Source of the DNA: Acidobacteriaceae bacterium
GTDB lineage: Bacteria > Acidobacteriota > Terriglobia > Terriglobales > Acidobacteriaceae
NCBI GenBank assembly: GCA_003134815.1
Contig: PLCO01000059.1
Location: forward strand, 1 to 64,000
Direction: 5' to 3'
Length of the DNA: 64,000 nt
Under the pieces are notes generated by a model that saw only the letters and a list, made by a program, of their open reading frames with translations, had not been told where the DNA came from and did no database searches. Positions 49,141-58,202 of the stretch are shown here, piece after piece. A program made the translations under genes and the position numbers. How positions within the stretch are numbered: the stretch's first letter is position 1; every line of letters begins with the position of its first letter.

Positions 49141-50613
49141 CTACGGCTGGAACTCCTTCGGCGTATAGACTCCGCCCTTCACGAGCAGTTCGAGGATGTC
49201 CTTCGTTCTCGCGTGACACGGCTCCATCTTCGTGTACGTGTAGTTATCGTGTTCGGAGTCGATGACTGGCACGGGCTCTTTCGGGCCGGGTATCTGGTTG
49301 AGCATCGTCCACACGCCTGCCGGCGGCGAAACGGTATCGATAAACCCGAAGCCCGCCATCACCGGCGCCTCGATGCGTGAGGCAAAGTTAACGGTGTCGA
49401 AATAGAGAGCTGTGTTCATCGCTTCGGGGTTGTCAGAAGGCCAATAGGGATAGCCGGCTTTGCGCCCGTGCAAGTCGCCATTCGTATCGGCGCCCGCCGG
49501 CACGCAGACCAGCACATCGGTCACCTTTTCCGGCCGCAATCCCGCAAGCACAATGCTTTGCTGGCCGCCCATGCTGCCGCCATTTAGCACCACCGTTTTG
49601 CCATCCCAGTCGGGCCGGGTTGTCAGATAATCGAGTACGCGCGAATCGCGCAGATACATATCGAGAAAGTAAGATTTTTCACGATCGGTATTGCCGACGG
49701 CGTTGTAGTTCGTAGGAATGCCGCCCGTCGGATCTGAGGGCAGTTTGTCGTGAGAGTCAACGTTCAAAACCAGCCAGCCTTCGGCGGCATGCTCAGCATC
49801 GGCGTGTGCGTTCAGCGCGTAAACTCCGGCATATTGCAGCATGATCAGCGCGGGATACTTTCCCTCGGCAGCGGGTCGCGCCACATAGCCATGAGCTTTT
49901 GAACCGAGCGCATCAAGCGCGAAGATGCTCATCTCCACTCCCGGTACATCAGTCTGGACCGGAGTGAGCACGGCGTCGATGGGAACCTTAGCCTGCAAAG
50001 CCAACTTGCCGTTCCAGAATGCATCGAAGTCCGCCGGGCCCGGCGTTGAGAGCGGAATCTCAGTCGGCGCCACCGCGGCGCCAACTGCGTAAAGTCCGTT
50101 GTTCCGGCCCGTGTTGCCGCCGATCCAGTGAGGCGGCTGGGGCGAGCCGCCGATGTTCGCTGCTGCGGACCCGGACTGGGCCGCGACCGTGGAAGCGGCG
50201 TCCGGCGCCGAACTGTTTTGGTTTGGCGCTGCGGACCCGGGTTGACCCGCGCCCGTGGACGAAGCGCTCGGCGCATTCGGTGCGACCGCAAGAGCGGCAT
50301 ACGGCTCGATCGCAACATAGATCATCTCGGGCTGGTCGCCGACGATTTCGATCTTGTCCTTACCTGAGGAAAGATCGAGCTTACCTTCCTTGAGAACCAC
50401 GGCATTGTTTCTTCGAATCGTCCACTTGTAGGTATAGGTAGGAGATTCGGGGCCTGGCATGACTGTCCAGCCAACCGTTTCGCCGATCTTGTAGATGCCG
50501 TTCGCGTGATAGGGCGTGAAGGTCAGTTGTTGCGGAATCGGAGGCCGCTGGGCAATCGCCAACGGACAAACAAACAGGAGAGAGCAGATTAAAAGAACTC
50601 GGGCGCGCGTCAT
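49141..50613 (-). CDS. Exported acetyl xylan esterase-like (CE7/AXE1) hydrolase
   Basis: The 490-residue protein has a signal peptide, an Ig-like N-terminal segment, then a low-complexity Ala/Ser/Gly linker (residues ~110-150) made of a 22-residue near-duplication. The alpha/beta-hydrolase domain shows Ser in LNGGSMGGQQ, Asp in GFIDTVSPPAG and His in VIDSEHDNY. The DRQWxxG-like oxyanion region is around SHDKLPSDPTG. CE7 enzymes deacetylate xylo-oligosaccharides and cephalosporins. ATG 50613 starts the signal peptide; GTG 50622 is alternative. Convergent to clpB. Confidence 0.82.
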   Translation of the reverse strand: MTRARVLLICSLLFVCPLAIAQRPPIPQQLTFTPYHANGIYKIGETVGWTVMPGPESPTYTYKWTIRRNNAVVLKEGKLDLSSGKDKIEIVGDQPEMIYVAIEPYAALAVAPNAPSASSTGAGQPGSAAPNQNSSAPDAASTVAAQSGSAAANIGGSPQPPHWIGGNTGRNNGLYAVGAAVAPTEIPLSTPGPADFDAFWNGKLALQAKVPIDAVLTPVQTDVPGVEMSIFALDALGSKAHGYVARPAAEGKYPALIMLQYAGVYALNAHADAEHAAEGWLVLNVDSHDKLPSDPTGGIPTNYNAVGNTDREKSYFLDMYLRDSRVLDYLTTRPDWDGKTVVLNGGSMGGQQSIVLAGLRPEKVTDVLVCVPAGADTNGDLHGRKAGYPYWPSDNPEAMNTALYFDTVNFASRIEAPVMAGFGFIDTVSPPAGVWTMLNQIPGPKEPVPVIDSEHDNYTYTKMEPCHARTKDILELLVKGGVYTPKEFQP

Positions 50614-50688
50614 TGGAATCACCGGTTGATGATACAGGACAAGGTGAAGGCTAAAGCAAAATGTCGCCAGATTGGAGGCGCCAGCGAC

Positions 50689-53175
50689 CTACTGCCTTAG
50701 CTCCACCAGCGTCGCGCCCTGGCCGCCTTCGTTTTGCGGAGCCTCTTCGATTCCCGCGACATGGGGATGGGATTTGAGGAACTCGCGAACTCCGCGGCGA
50801 AGAATCCCGGCGCCGTGGCCGTGAATGATGCGCACGCGCGGCAATCCAGCAAGAAATGCGTGGTCGAGATATTTCTCGAGCTCATCGGTGGCTTCGTCCA
50901 CCGTGCGGCCGATTAGATTGATCTCCGGGCGCATGTCGTCGGTGTTCGCGCTGGTCACAGTAACGTGCACGCCCTTTTGTCTTCGGGCGGCGGCAAGCGG
51001 ATCATTTTTTCCCTGCGCGGACTTCCCTTGCCCGGAATCTGCCCCAAGACCCGGAGGTGCAGAGCAGTCGTCGCGCTTCACGCGCATCTTGATCGGCCCC
51101 AGCGCAACCTCGAAGAGATCTCTGTCGACTTCGCGTTGCACTACAGCGATTTTGCCCATTGATTTCAGAAAAACCTGGTCTCCCGGAGCGATGTGACGCA
51201 AAACGTGCGGTTGCGCATTGGCGTCGCCCTGGTCGGCTCCTGTGCGATGCGCCACAACCGACTGATTGAAGCTTTCCTGAAATTCGCGACGCAGGCGTGT
51301 GATCCGCCGTTCAGCTTCCTTGGATAGTTTTTGTTGCGATGCACGATCTTCGACAACGCGCACGTTTTCGCGCATCTGGAATTCAAAGTCCTTGAGGAGT
51401 GAAGCCAGCTTGGCTTCAAGCTCGCGCACGCGATTGCGTACCTCAACGTCGCCCTCGCGTTCCAGCCTTTTCCTCTCCTGATTGAGTGCGTACTGCTGCT
51501 CGCGCGCCGCCTTGCGCTCAACTTCGAGCTCGGCAAGCTCGCTGTGCAGTTTGTCCAGGAAGCGTGCGATATCGGCTTGCTGCGAGCCAAGGCGTTCGCG
51601 GGCCGCTGCGATGATTGAGGCGTTCAGGCCCAGCCGCTCCGCCGTTTGAATTCCGGCTGAGGCGCCCGGCACGCCAAGATGAAATTGATAATTGGGCACA
51701 AGCGTCCGCTCATCCACGCCCGCCGCGGCATTGCGCACTCCGGGCGTGTTGGCAGCGTAAACCTTGAGCGAGGTGTGATGCGTCGAGATCAGCGACCACG
51801 CGCCGGCTTTGAGAAAGTGATGCGCCACGGCCACGGCGAGAGCCGCGCCTTCTTCGGGATCGGTCGACGAGCCAAGCTCATCGAGCAGCACAAGCGAGCG
51901 TCCATCGGCGAGGCGCGACAGACGGTCGAGGTTCGTAATATGCGCGGAAAAGGTGGAGAGCGCGGCCTCGATCGATTGCGCATCGCCAATGTCGGCAAGG
52001 AATGCCGTAAATAAGGGAAAGCTGGCGCGTGCGGCGGGAACTGGAATTCCAGCCTGCGCCATCATGGCGAGCAGCGCAGTTGTCTTGAGGGCCACAGTTT
52101 TACCGCCTGTATTGGGGCCGCTTATGATGAGCTGGCGCTCGTTCGAAGTCAGCTCCAAAACGAGAGGAACAGCTTGCCCGCCGCTCGTCCGGAGGCGCTT
52201 CTCGAGCAGCGGATGGCGCGCACCTTCGACTCGCAACATCTCTGGTCCAAAACCAGGAGAAATACAATCGAACTCGCGCGCAAAACGCGCCCTCGCCAGC
52301 AGGCTATCGACCAACGCCAGCACACGCGCACCCTCGACCAAACTGAGCGCGTAGCCTCCGACCTGACGCGTGAGCGCGACGAAGATGCGATGAATCTCCG
52401 CTTGCTCTTCCTCGATGAGCCGCACGAGTTCGTTGTTTTGCTCGATGGTTTCGAGTGGCTCCACGTAGACCGTTTGCCCCGAGGAACTCGTGCCGTGAAT
52501 CACTCCGGTGACGCGCCGCTTGAGCTCCGCGCGGACGGGAATTACAAAACGCTCGCCGCGAATAGTGATGACGTCGTCCTGCGTCGCATTTTCCGCGGAC
52601 AGTTTGCGCAGCGCCGCGCGCAGGCTTTCTTCGATGAGCTTCTGCTGGCGCTCTTGCTCGCGGCGAATGCGATTCAACTCGGGCGAGGCGTCGTCGGCCA
52701 GCGACCCATCCGGCTGAATGGTGCGCTCGATGGCTTCAGCGAGCGGACGTAAAGAGGTGGTGAGCGCCGCGGAGAGTTCGGAAAGCCCGCGCAGCTTGCC
52801 GACAAGCCGCACCGGCGGCTCGCGCAGCAGCGCCTGCCATGCCGCAACGTCGTTGGCGAGCCGCGCAACGCTCTGCAGCTCGACCGCTTCGAGCGCCGCG
52901 CCCGCGATCTGCGCTTTGGCTGCGAGTTGGGTGGGATCAAACAAGCCGCCGAGCGGGATCGAAACTTGTTGTTCGAGGATGAGCCCTACCTCAGCGGCCA
53001 ATCGGTGTTGGCGGCCGATCCACACTTCATCGCTTGAAGGATGCAACGCAAGGATCGCTTCGCGGCCGACGGGCGACGCGGCGAAGCCGGCGACAAGCAC
53101 AAGCAGCGGCTCCCACTCAAGCGCTATGAGATCAGCGTGCTCCACCGGCGACGGAATGGGATCGAGAAGCGGCAT
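50689..53175 (-). CDS. mutS2: MutS2 / RqcU ATPase
   Basis: The 828-residue protein has the MutS core and clamp (residues ~1-310), Walker A SGPNTGGKTVALKT with the Walker B VLLDELGSSTDPEEG block, a long coiled coil (~520-620) and a KOW-like plus Smr tail. MutS2 acts on stalled ribosomes or branched DNA. The C-terminal Smr domain has HGHGAGILRRGVREFL but its first motif is INLIGRT rather than the usual LDLRG, so nuclease residues may be changed. ATG 53175. It precedes the FmdB gene by 127 bases in the same direction. Confidence 0.92.
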   Translation of the reverse strand: MPLLDPIPSPVEHADLIALEWEPLLVLVAGFAASPVGREAILALHPSSDEVWIGRQHRLAAEVGLILEQQVSIPLGGLFDPTQLAAKAQIAGAALEAVELQSVARLANDVAAWQALLREPPVRLVGKLRGLSELSAALTTSLRPLAEAIERTIQPDGSLADDASPELNRIRREQERQQKLIEESLRAALRKLSAENATQDDVITIRGERFVIPVRAELKRRVTGVIHGTSSSGQTVYVEPLETIEQNNELVRLIEEEQAEIHRIFVALTRQVGGYALSLVEGARVLALVDSLLARARFAREFDCISPGFGPEMLRVEGARHPLLEKRLRTSGGQAVPLVLELTSNERQLIISGPNTGGKTVALKTTALLAMMAQAGIPVPAARASFPLFTAFLADIGDAQSIEAALSTFSAHITNLDRLSRLADGRSLVLLDELGSSTDPEEGAALAVAVAHHFLKAGAWSLISTHHTSLKVYAANTPGVRNAAAGVDERTLVPNYQFHLGVPGASAGIQTAERLGLNASIIAAARERLGSQQADIARFLDKLHSELAELEVERKAAREQQYALNQERKRLEREGDVEVRNRVRELEAKLASLLKDFEFQMRENVRVVEDRASQQKLSKEAERRITRLRREFQESFNQSVVAHRTGADQGDANAQPHVLRHIAPGDQVFLKSMGKIAVVQREVDRDLFEVALGPIKMRVKRDDCSAPPGLGADSGQGKSAQGKNDPLAAARRQKGVHVTVTSANTDDMRPEINLIGRTVDEATDELEKYLDHAFLAGLPRVRIIHGHGAGILRRGVREFLKSHPHVAGIEEAPQNEGGQGATLVELRQ

Positions 53176-53302
53176 CGTCAGGAACTATGGTAGCGTTTCG
53201 AGGCTTCATTGCGGCACAGTCATCTTGATGTGACGTGCGCAGACTCTATGGTCCAGCGAATTGATCTTTCGACTTGAAGATCCAGCGCAGGGTGCCCGCA
53301 AA

Positions 53303-53671
53303 TTACTTCACCGTGGTGCCGGGCTTGGCGGCAGGCGCCGCTGGTGCGGGAGATGCGGCACTGGTTCCGCCGCTGTCACCGGACCCTGCGCTCTTCGCGT
53401 CGGACTTTGTTTCAGATTTAGTGTCCGATTTATTGTCCGATTTGGCGTCGGACGCGGATTCGGAAGCGGCCGCGCTACCAGCCGAACTGCTCTTGGAGGC
53501 GTAGTCGTTGACGTACCAGCCCGCGCCCTTGAAGCTCAGGCCTGGCGCAGTCAGAGTCCGCTCCAGAACTCCGCCGCATTGAGGGCAGACCTTCTCCGGC
53601 TCGGAGTTGAAGTGCTGGATTTTCTCAAATTTATGGCCGCACTGCGTGCAGCGATATGGATACAGCGGCAA
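53303..53671 (-). CDS. FmdB-family zinc-ribbon protein with acidic-basic repeat tail
   Basis: The 122-residue protein starts with the FmdB zinc ribbon: MPLYPYRCTQCGHKFEKIQ and VCPQCGGVLERTLTAPGLSFKGAGWYVNDY. The C-terminal half is a repeat of Ser-Asp-x-Lys-Ser-Asp/Glu units followed by Pro/Ala-rich residues, probably disordered. TTG 53671 has AGGA about nine bases upstream. Role unknown, possibly a zinc-dependent regulator. Confidence 0.85.
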   Translation of the reverse strand: MPLYPYRCTQCGHKFEKIQHFNSEPEKVCPQCGGVLERTLTAPGLSFKGAGWYVNDYASKSSSAGSAAASESASDAKSDNKSDTKSETKSDAKSAGSGDSGGTSAASPAPAAPAAKPGTTVK

Positions 53672-53830
53672 AGTTCCCGTCCTCTCAGCGAGGAATCATT
53701 CATCTTCTATTTTAGCGGGTGGGCGGCGGATCACGGAGAATTTCGCCGCCCTTAACGGATGCCGGAGGTAACGGCCTGATCAGTCTCGATAAGTTTTGAT
53801 CAGTTCTGACCAGCTCTCAATGCGCCCGTC

Positions 53831-54382
53831 TCAATGTGCATGAATCGGGACTGACGCGCTTACGTTCTCCCAAGCCAATGTCAGAGTTCCCTTGCCGCCG
53901 CCATTGTCGATGATTGTGTAGGTCAAATCCTCGACCAGCGATGGAGTAGCGGAGGTGGCCATCTTCGTTTTGCCAAGATCCTGCGTGTTGTCGTACGCAA
54001 GCCCCCACTCGCCGGTCTTCTTGCTCACGATCAAGACCCAATTCGCGGGGTCGGAGATGTCGACAAACAGCGTGTAGGTGCCGGCGGGAACGCTGAGGTC
54101 GCCAATGGTCAGGTCGCCGCTCGTTTGCAGGGTCGTTGCGGCGTTCGCGCCCCCACGCCAAATCGGATACTGCGACCCCCGACTCGTGGCGATCAGCCCG
54201 TCCTTCGTATAGATCTTGCCCTCCCGGCCTTTTACGCGCGGCGAGCTGTAGGTGATTGTGATGGTCTTGCCGGCGATAGTGGCTGTCGCCGTCGCTGGCG
54301 GGCTCAGTGGCGGCGCCTTTTGTTGGGCAAGAAGGGTGGTTGCGGCGAACAACAAGCCTGTACAGATCAAAGCGCGTTTCAT
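53831..54382 (-). CDS. Exported DUF2911 protein
   Basis: The 183-residue protein has a signal peptide (MKRALICTGLLFAATTLLA) and a beta-rich DUF2911 domain (TITYSSPRVKGREGKIY, IWRGGANAATTLQTS, VPAGTYTLFVDISDPANWVLIVSKKTGEWGLAYD, SLVEDLTYTIID). The domain is common in acidobacterial and Bacteroidetes exported proteins; function unknown. ATG 54382 has GGAGG about twelve bases upstream. Divergent from prpB. Confidence 0.88.
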   Translation of the reverse strand: MKRALICTGLLFAATTLLAQQKAPPLSPPATATATIAGKTITITYSSPRVKGREGKIYTKDGLIATSRGSQYPIWRGGANAATTLQTSGDLTIGDLSVPAGTYTLFVDISDPANWVLIVSKKTGEWGLAYDNTQDLGKTKMATSATPSLVEDLTYTIIDNGGGKGTLTLAWENVSASVPIHAH

Positions 54383-54514
54383 TGTAATGATTTTCCTCCG
54401 GGTAGGACCTTGTTTTTTATAGGAAGGCCCTGAGCGATGATTGTCGCACTGCCCGGCCAGTTTGTGAAAGCCGCCTGCGTGAAAACCCTGTTATGATGCG
54501 CCAAAGGAAGAGGC

Positions 54515-55426
54515 ATGGCGGGCGGTGAGAACAATTCGGCGGGAGCGCGCTTTCGCGCGGCGATGGCAGCGGAAAAGCCGTTGCAAGTGGCGGGGACGAT
54601 CAACGCCTACGCGGCAAAGCTCGCTGAAGCTGCAGGGTTTCGCGCCATTTACCTCTCGGGTGGCGGCGTAGCGGCCAATTCGCTTGGCGTTCCGGACCTG
54701 GGGATCAGCACCATGGAAGATGTGCTGACCGACGTTCGGCGCATCACCGATGCGTGCCCGCTGCCGTTGCTGGTTGACATCGATACCGGCTGGGGCAGTG
54801 CGTTCAACATCGCGCGGACGATTCGCCAGATGATCAAAGCCGGCGCGGCTGCGGTGCACATCGAGGACCAGGTGAGCGCCAAGCGCTGCGGCCATCGTCC
54901 AGGCAAGGAACTGGTGCCGACCGAAGAGATGGTGGATCGGATCAAGGCCGCCGCCGAAGCGAAATTCGACGCGGGCATCGATCCAGAATTTGTGATTATG
55001 GCGCGCACGGATGCGCTCGCGGTCGAGGGGTTGCAGCGGGCGATTGAGCGAGCGCAAGCGTATGTTGCGGCCGGGGCTGACATGATTTTTGTCGAGGCGG
55101 TGACGGACCTCGCGATGTACACGGCAATTCGCAAGGCAGTCGGCGTGCCAATTCTCGCCAACATCACCGAGTTCGGCAAAACGCCGCTTTTCAAACTCGA
55201 AGAATTGGCAGCGGCGGGGGTCGACATCATCCTCTATTGCTGCGCGGCGTATCGGGCGATGAATGCAGCAGCGCTCAAGGTATACGAGGCGATTCGCGCG
55301 GATGGAACACAGAAAAGCGTGCTGCCATTGATGCAAACCCGCGACGAGCTCTACCGCTATCTCGATTACCACGCCTACGAGCAGAAGCTGGATAAGCTTT
55401 TTGCCAAAAGCAGTAAGACAGAGTAG
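54515..55426 (+). CDS. prpB: 2-methylisocitrate lyase
   Basis: The 303-residue isocitrate-lyase-family enzyme splits 2-methylisocitrate into pyruvate and succinate. The active-site Cys block is [23 protein letters not shown] and [16 protein letters not shown] are also typical. ATG 54515 has GGAAGAGG upstream. It is the first gene of prpB-prpC-prpD; prpC follows after 48 bases. Confidence 0.94.
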   Translation: MAGGENNSAGARFRAAMAAEKPLQVAGTINAYAAKLAEAAGFRAIYLSGGGVAANSLGVPDLGISTMEDVLTDVRRITDACPLPLLVDIDTGWGSAFNIARTIRQMIKAGAAAVHIEDQVSAKRCGHRPGKELVPTEEMVDRIKAAAEAKFDAGIDPEFVIMARTDALAVEGLQRAIERAQAYVAAGADMIFVEAVTDLAMYTAIRKAVGVPILANITEFGKTPLFKLEELAAAGVDIILYCCAAYRAMNAAALKVYEAIRADGTQKSVLPLMQTRDELYRYLDYHAYEQKLDKLFAKSSKTE

Positions 55427-55474
55427 ACATCCTCGTTCGTTTTCGTTAGCTTCATGCTCATCGAGGGTCAAACC

Positions 55475-56641
55475 ATGAGTGATCAAAAGGAGAGCGACTC
55501 CCAAGGCGCCTTCAGGCCAAAGAAGTCCGTGGCGCTCTCAGGCACGCCTGCGGGCGAGACCGCTATCTGCACGGTGGGCCAGAGCGGCAATGACCTGCAT
55601 TATCGCGGCTACGACATTGCCGACCTGGCGGAGAACTGCGCGTTCGCCGAAGTCGCGCATTTACTGATTCACGGCAAGCTGCCCAATGCCGCGGAACTGG
55701 CCGCGTACAAGACGCGCCTGCTCGGCCTGCGCAGCTTGCCCATTGAAGTGAAACATGCGCTCGAGCTCATACCCCCTCATACGCATCCCATGGACGTGTT
55801 GCGGACAGGCGTCTCCGTGCTGGGTTGCATACGGCCAGAGGCCGAGGACCATAGCGCGACCGGCGCGCGCGACATCGCCGATGCCCTGCTGGCCTCGCTT
55901 CCGTCGATGCTTCTCTACTGGCACCACTTTGCGCGAAACGGCAAGAGGATCGCGGTAGACGCCGATAGCGAGCCGCTGGCTGCGCATTTTCTCCATTTGC
56001 TGCACGGCCGGCCAGCGAGCAAGGAGTGGGTCCATGCGATGCAGGTGTCGTTGATTCTCTATGCGGAACACGAATTCAACGCATCTACATTCACCGCGCG
56101 CGTGATCGCCGGAACCGGGTCCGATCTTTATTCGTGTATTGTCGGCGCGATCGGTGCGCTCAAAGGGCCCAAGCACGGCGGGGCCAACGAGGTCGCGCTG
56201 GAAATTCAACAGCGTTACAAGACAGCCGATGAAGCTGACACGGACATTCGCCGCCGCGTAGCCAATCGCGAGGTTATCATCGGGTTCGGTCATCCTGTGT
56301 ACACGGTCAGCGACCCGCGCAATCGCTTTATCAAGGAGCAGGCGCGCAAGTTGGCGGTCGACGCCGATGGCCAGCGGCTTTTCTCAGTCGCCGAGCGGAT
56401 TGAGAGCACCATGCAGGACGCCAAGCAGATGTTTCCCAACCTTGATTGGTTTTCGGCAGTGGCCTATCACTTGATGGGCATTCCGACTAATCTGTTTACG
56501 CCGTTGTTTGTAATGGCGCGAACCGCAGGCTGGTGCGCGCATGTGATCGAGCAGCGGCAGAATGGGAAGATCATCCGGCCGTCGGCCATCTATACTGGGC
56601 CGGAGAATCTAAAGTTTGTGCCGATTGAGGCACGGGAATAG
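55475..56641 (+). CDS. prpC: 2-methylcitrate synthase
   Basis: The 388-residue citrate-synthase-family enzyme joins propionyl-CoA and oxaloacetate. The catalytic His blocks are [17 protein letters not shown] and GPKHGGANE, and the Asp block is [17 protein letters not shown] 55475 has GAGGG eight bases upstream; the longer frame from 55454 is rejected. The operon context with PrpB and PrpD separates it from true citrate synthase. Confidence 0.93.
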   Translation: MSDQKESDSQGAFRPKKSVALSGTPAGETAICTVGQSGNDLHYRGYDIADLAENCAFAEVAHLLIHGKLPNAAELAAYKTRLLGLRSLPIEVKHALELIPPHTHPMDVLRTGVSVLGCIRPEAEDHSATGARDIADALLASLPSMLLYWHHFARNGKRIAVDADSEPLAAHFLHLLHGRPASKEWVHAMQVSLILYAEHEFNASTFTARVIAGTGSDLYSCIVGAIGALKGPKHGGANEVALEIQQRYKTADEADTDIRRRVANREVIIGFGHPVYTVSDPRNRFIKEQARKLAVDADGQRLFSVAERIESTMQDAKQMFPNLDWFSAVAYHLMGIPTNLFTPLFVMARTAGWCAHVIEQRQNGKIIRPSAIYTGPENLKFVPIEARE

Positions 56642-56657
56642 GAACGAAGGAGCCCGC

Positions 56658-58106
56658 GTGTCGTCGCACATCAGCAATGAACGCTCAGCGCCCGACAAAG
56701 TCCTCACCGACATCGCCGACTATGCGTTGAATTTCAAGATCGAGAGCGATCTTGCCTATACCACTGCGCGTTATTGCCTGATGGACACGCTCGGTTGCGG
56801 CTTGGAGGCACTCGAATATCCGGCGTGCACCAAGTTGCTCGGGCCTATCGTTCCGGGGACCATCGTTCCCAACGGCGCGCGCGTTCCCGGCACCAACTTT
56901 CAGCTCGATCCCGTTCAAGCTGCATTCAACATCGGCACGATGATTCGCTGGCTCGACTTCAACGACACCTGGCTCGCTGCGGAATGGGGTCATCCCAGCG
57001 ACAATCTTGGCGGCATTCTGGCCACGGCCGATTGGCTTTCGCGCGAGGCGATTGCTTCCGGCCGGTCACCGCTTACCATGCGCGATGTGCTGACGGCGAT
57101 GATCAAAGCGCACGAGATCCAGGGCTGCATCGCTCTCGAAAACTCGTTCAACAAAGTTGGACTCGATCACGTCGTGCTGGTTAAGGTCGCATCAACTGCC
57201 GTCGTATGCCAACTTCTCGGCCTCAGCCGCGATCAGACCGTTAACGCGCTGTCGCTTGCGTGGGTCGATGGGCAAAGCCTACGCACCTATCGTCACGCGC
57301 CGAACACCGGCTCACGGAAAGGCTGGGCGGCAGGCGATGCGACAAGCCGTGCAGTGCGTCTGGCGTTGACGGCGCGCGCAGGCGAGATGGGATATCCGTC
57401 CGCGCTCACAGCGAAGACCTGGGGTTTCTACGATGTTTCGTTTCGCGGCCAGGAGTTCAAGTTCCAGCGGGCTTACGGATCGTATGTGATAGAGAACGTG
57501 CTGTTCAAAATCAGCTACCCGGCTGAATTTCACGCGCAGACCGCGGTAGAAGCGGCGATGAAGTTGCGCGCGCGGCTCGATGCAATGGGCAAATCCGCCG
57601 CGGATATTCGCAAGATTACGATTCGCACGCACGAGGCCTGCCTGCGCATCATCGACAAGAAGGGTCTGCTCTCGAATCCCGCCGACCGTGACCACTGCGT
57701 GCAATATATGGTTGCCATTCCGCTGCTCTTCGACAGCTTGACCGCTACCGATTACGAGGACAACATTGCGGCCGATTCACGCATTGACGCCCTTCGCGCC
57801 AAAATCGCTTGCGTTGAAGAACCCCGATTCACTGCGGATTATCACGACCCCGAAAAACGCTCGATTGCCAATTCGCTGCGCATGGAACTGATCGACGGCA
57901 CCGTTCTCGAAGAAAAAGTCGAGTATCCCATCGGCCATCGCCGCCGTCGCGAAGAAGGGATGCCTTTGCTGGTTGAAAAGTTCAAGACCAACCTCCGTCG
58001 ACGCTTTAACAACACGCAGCAGCAGCGGATTCTCGACGTCTCACTCAACCCCGCCCGCCTCGACGGGATGCCCGTCAACGAGTATGTGGATGCGTATCTT
58101 CCATAG
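56658..58106 (+). CDS. prpD: 2-methylcitrate dehydratase
   Basis: The 482-residue MmgE/PrpD-family protein dehydrates 2-methylcitrate to 2-methyl-cis-aconitate. Blocks include [42 protein letters not shown] and [20 protein letters not shown] 56658 has AAGGAG six bases upstream. With PrpBC it turns propionyl-CoA into pyruvate; acnM/acnD isomerase and prpE are not in the window. Terminated at 58152-58175. Confidence 0.93.
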   Translation: MSSHISNERSAPDKVLTDIADYALNFKIESDLAYTTARYCLMDTLGCGLEALEYPACTKLLGPIVPGTIVPNGARVPGTNFQLDPVQAAFNIGTMIRWLDFNDTWLAAEWGHPSDNLGGILATADWLSREAIASGRSPLTMRDVLTAMIKAHEIQGCIALENSFNKVGLDHVVLVKVASTAVVCQLLGLSRDQTVNALSLAWVDGQSLRTYRHAPNTGSRKGWAAGDATSRAVRLALTARAGEMGYPSALTAKTWGFYDVSFRGQEFKFQRAYGSYVIENVLFKISYPAEFHAQTAVEAAMKLRARLDAMGKSAADIRKITIRTHEACLRIIDKKGLLSNPADRDHCVQYMVAIPLLFDSLTATDYEDNIAADSRIDALRAKIACVEEPRFTADYHDPEKRSIANSLRMELIDGTVLEEKVEYPIGHRRRREEGMPLLVEKFKTNLRRRFNNTQQQRILDVSLNPARLDGMPVNEYVDAYLP

Positions 58107-58151
58107 CCAGGTTGGAATTTCGCACTGGATACGAAACCAGTCAGCATAAGA

Positions 58152-58175
58152 AACGCGGACCCGAAGATCCGCGTT
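58152..58175. terminator. Intrinsic terminator between prpD and nifJ
   Basis: AACGCGGA (58152-58159) and TCCGCGTT (58168-58175) form a perfect stem with an 8-base loop, followed by cgttgttatt. It sits in a convergent 96-base gap and can serve both transcripts. Confidence 0.75.
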
Positions 58176-58202
58176 CGTTGTTATTGAGGATGGGTTCGAG
58201 GC

